NCBI GenBank assembly: GCA_002428205.1
Contig: DIUH01000426.1
Location: 2,910-9,160 of the forward strand
Reading direction: 5' to 3'
DNA: 6,251 nucleotides
Source of the DNA: Planctomycetaceae bacterium UBA6163
GTDB taxonomy: Bacteria > Planctomycetota > Planctomycetia > Pirellulales > Pirellulaceae
The notes under the pieces are model-generated. The model worked only from the letters and a program-made list of their open reading frames with translations. It ran no database searches and was not told the DNA's origin. Numbering within the stretch: position 1 is the stretch's first letter; each line of letters starts with the position of its first letter. Of this stretch, positions 5,672-6,251 are shown piece after piece. Position numbers and translations under genes: made by a program.

Positions 5672-5727
5672 CGGCATCGAGTCGCTGCCGCCGCTGGCCA
5701 CCGTTTACGGCCCACAGTAGCCGTCAT
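5668..5727 (+). repeat. 8-bp inverted repeat spanning the SelL-like stop codon
   Basis: ATGACGGC (5668-5675) contains the TGA stop and is complementary to GCCGTCAT (5720-5727). The 44-base interior has a small stem CCG/CGG around TTTA (5701-5710). It may help 3' end protection; no U-run follows. Confidence 0.4.
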
Positions 5728-5765
5728 ACTGCACAAGTGTCGCCGCTGTCGGCCGAGATTTTGGG

Positions 5766-5800
5766 GGGCTTTGGGCGGAAAAAAATGGGGCCCAATGCCC
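5766..5800 (+). terminator. Terminator-like hairpin after the SelL-like gene
   Basis: GGGC (5766-5769) and TTGGGC (5771-5776) pair with GCCCAA (5790-5795) and GCCC (5797-5800), ten pairs with one T/T mismatch and a 13-base A-rich loop. It is followed by ATAATTT rather than a pure U-run. It lies 95 bases past the stop at 5671 and before the next promoter, which is the expected place for termination. Confidence 0.5.
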
Positions 5801-5805
5801 ATAAT

Positions 5806-5841
5806 TTACGCTAAGCGCATTACTGTAAACAGTTTGCGTAA
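5806..5841. repeat. Nested dyads upstream of the HTH promoter
   Basis: TTACGC (5806-5811) pairs with GCGTAA (5836-5841). Inside are CGC-TAA-GCG (5809-5817) and ACTGT-AA-ACAGT (5822-5833). They lie 13-48 bases upstream of the -35 element at 5854, a normal place for an activator or autoregulator site. Confidence 0.45.
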
Positions 5842-5853
5842 GATGAATCGACG

Positions 5854-5881
5854 TTGACCCAGACCACAAGCTGGGTATATT
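5854..5881 (+). promoter_or_regulatory. Putative sigma70-like promoter for the HTH gene with an operator-like inverted repeat
   Basis: TTGACC (5854-5859), a 16-base spacer and TATATT (5876-5881) make the best promoter match in the window, five of six positions in each hexamer. ACCCAG (5857-5862) and CTGGGT (5871-5876) form a 6-bp inverted repeat that overlaps the end of the -35 and the first base of the -10, suggesting repression by a dimeric protein. The start would be at about 5888. Confidence 0.5.
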
Positions 5882-5931
5882 CTGCGGCTGTGGCAAGATT
5901 GGTAATCCAGTGGGACGCGGAGCTCCTTGTC

Positions 5932-6027
5932 GCTTGCGTTCTTCACGTAGTTTAAATGGGTTCGCCCGGTCGACCGGCTGTTGTCAGTTCGGCTCGTCTG
6001 GGTGGTTTCAGTTAAGCTTGCGTTCTT
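5932..6027 (+). repeat. 12-base direct repeat in the HTH leader
   Basis: GCTTGCGTTCTT occurs exactly at 5932-5943 and 6016-6027, 84 bases apart, on either side of the palindrome at 5966-5977. Paired direct words in a leader may be protein-binding sites or a trace of duplication. Confidence 0.5.
5966..5977. repeat. Perfect 12-base palindrome
   Basis: CCGGTCGACCGG is fully self-complementary. It lies about 80 bases downstream of the predicted start of transcription, so it could act as an internal operator or as a recognition site. Confidence 0.45.
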
Positions 6028-6030
6028 GTC

Positions 6031-6060
6031 ACTGGTTTCGATACAGGGTTTCGAATCAGT
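6031..6060 (+). repeat. Leader hairpin in the HTH mRNA
   Basis: ACTG (6031-6034) pairs with CAGT (6057-6060), and TTCGA (6037-6041) pairs with TCGAA (6051-6055). The internal loop is small and the terminal loop is nine bases. The word GGTTTCGA also repeats directly at 6034-6041 and 6047-6054. It lies 54 bases before the start codon. Confidence 0.4.
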
Positions 6061-6096
6061 CGCAGCAAACTTACAGCCAAGCGGGCTCGGCACGCA

Positions 6097-6117
6097 GGGA
6101 GGATGACATAGGTCATG
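6097..6117 (+). promoter_or_regulatory. Ribosome-binding site abutting a hairpin that contains the HTH start codon
   Basis: GGGAGG (6097-6102) is a strong Shine-Dalgarno but lies 12 bases before ATG 6115, longer than usual. The intervening bases form a 5-bp hairpin, ATGAC (6103-6107) with GTCAT (6112-6116) around ATAG, which includes two bases of the start codon. An ATG at 6103 directly after GGAGG gives only Met-Thr-stop. The start codon may therefore be structurally controlled, or the AGG at 6110-6112 may assist initiation. Confidence 0.45.
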
Positions 6118-6251
6118 AGCACGAAAACGGTATTTACCACCGGCGAAGCGGCAAAGATCTGCAAGGTCAGCCAGCAAACCATTATTCGCTGTTTTGATAA
6201 CGGGTCTTTAAAAGGGTTCCGCGTTCCGGGCAGCCGGTTCCGTCGCATTCC
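6115..6251 (+). CDS. Excisionase/BldC-type HTH regulator N-terminus (partial, runs off right edge)
   Basis: Only the first 45 codons and two bases are present. The peptide begins MSTKTVFTTGEAAKICKVSQ and continues to the window edge as a small winged HTH of the HTH_17 (excisionase/MerR-like) type. Residues 9-17 (TGEAAKICK) form helix one, VSQQTIIRCFDNG (18-30) the turn and recognition helix, and LKGFRVPGSRFRRI (32-45) the basic wing. In planctomycetes, proteins starting almost identically continue into a receiver domain, forming a response regulator with an N-terminal DNA-binding head. That is my best expectation, but the rest is not in the window. A stand-alone excisionase-like protein is the alternative; no integrase or other phage gene is nearby to support it. 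The start is fixed by the match to the family's usual beginning, despite the long spacing to GGGAGG. Confidence 0.85.
   Translation, partial: MSTKTVFTTGEAAKICKVSQQTIIRCFDNGSLKGFRVPGSRFRRI

Larger units (their letters stand above)
5672..6114. other. 443-base intergenic region and leader before the HTH gene
   Basis: I find no credible gene here. From left to right it holds the stop-codon dyad, a terminator-like hairpin, a pair of nested dyads, a promoter with an operator-like repeat, a 12-base direct repeat flanking a 12-base palindrome, a leader hairpin, and a strong purine-rich ribosome-binding site. If the promoter at 5854 is right, the HTH mRNA has a leader of about 225 bases. Confidence 0.7.

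Noticed and set aside
5213..5701. 162-codon open frame on the minus strand opposite the SelL-like gene
   Set aside because: It overlaps the conserved CxxC domain on the other strand, and its product is Arg/Ala-rich with no family features.
5806..6177. 123-codon open frame on the minus strand in the HTH leader
   Set aside because: It overlaps the HTH start on the opposite strand, has no domain features, and crosses the promoter and dyads.
6115..6251. Phage or genomic-island excisionase
   Set aside because: The HTH type is shared with excisionases, but there is no integrase, attachment site or phage gene nearby, and the N-terminus fits planctomycete regulators better.

Overview
The window looks like a chromosomal segment from a planctomycete, most likely of the Rhodopirellula / Blastopirellula / Pirellula type. 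The case rests on gene content: a DUF1501 protein with a twin-arginine-type leader, a secreted protein with two pre-peptidase C-terminal (PPC) domains, an Ala/Pro-rich secreted protein, and an excisionase-type HTH N-terminus of the kind planctomycetes fuse to a receiver domain. Moderate GC and long palindrome-rich spacers fit this. The assignment is inferred from family knowledge, not from a marker gene.

Layout. Three genes lie on the minus strand and read leftwards. First is the DUF1501 protein (4340 to 3036). It is followed by a 167-base gap packed with palindromes that contains a possible 8-codon leader ORF, then the 814-residue PPC protein (2832 to 388). After a 205-base spacer with two hairpins comes the 5' end of another exported protein, cut off by the left window edge (182 to 1). 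Two genes lie on the plus strand. One is a 325-residue protein with four predicted membrane helices fused to a SelL/AhpC-TSA_2-like thioredoxin-fold domain carrying a CxxC motif (4694 to 5671). The other is the 5' end of an excisionase-type HTH regulator (6115 onward), preceded by a 443-base spacer with a terminator-like hairpin, a good promoter candidate and several dyads.

How the genes may work together. The minus-strand cluster probably makes exported proteins. DUF1501 proteins have the look of the alkaline phosphatase/sulfatase superfamily, but their reaction is not established. PPC domains are usually accessory beta-sandwich modules on secreted proteins. No DUF1549/DUF1553 (PSCyt1/PSD1) partner, the commonest neighbour of DUF1501, is visible here; it may lie outside the window. 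The SelL-like gene is divergent from this cluster and is probably an independent membrane-anchored redox protein. The HTH gene has its own promoter candidate.

The most notable features are the 4-helix/SelL-like fusion, two putative promoters whose -35 and -10 hexamers sit in the arms of an inverted repeat, the structured leader with a strong Shine-Dalgarno site and mini-ORF before the PPC gene, and a start codon folded into a hairpin before the HTH gene. No RNA genes, CRISPR arrays, insertion sequences or phage genes were seen.
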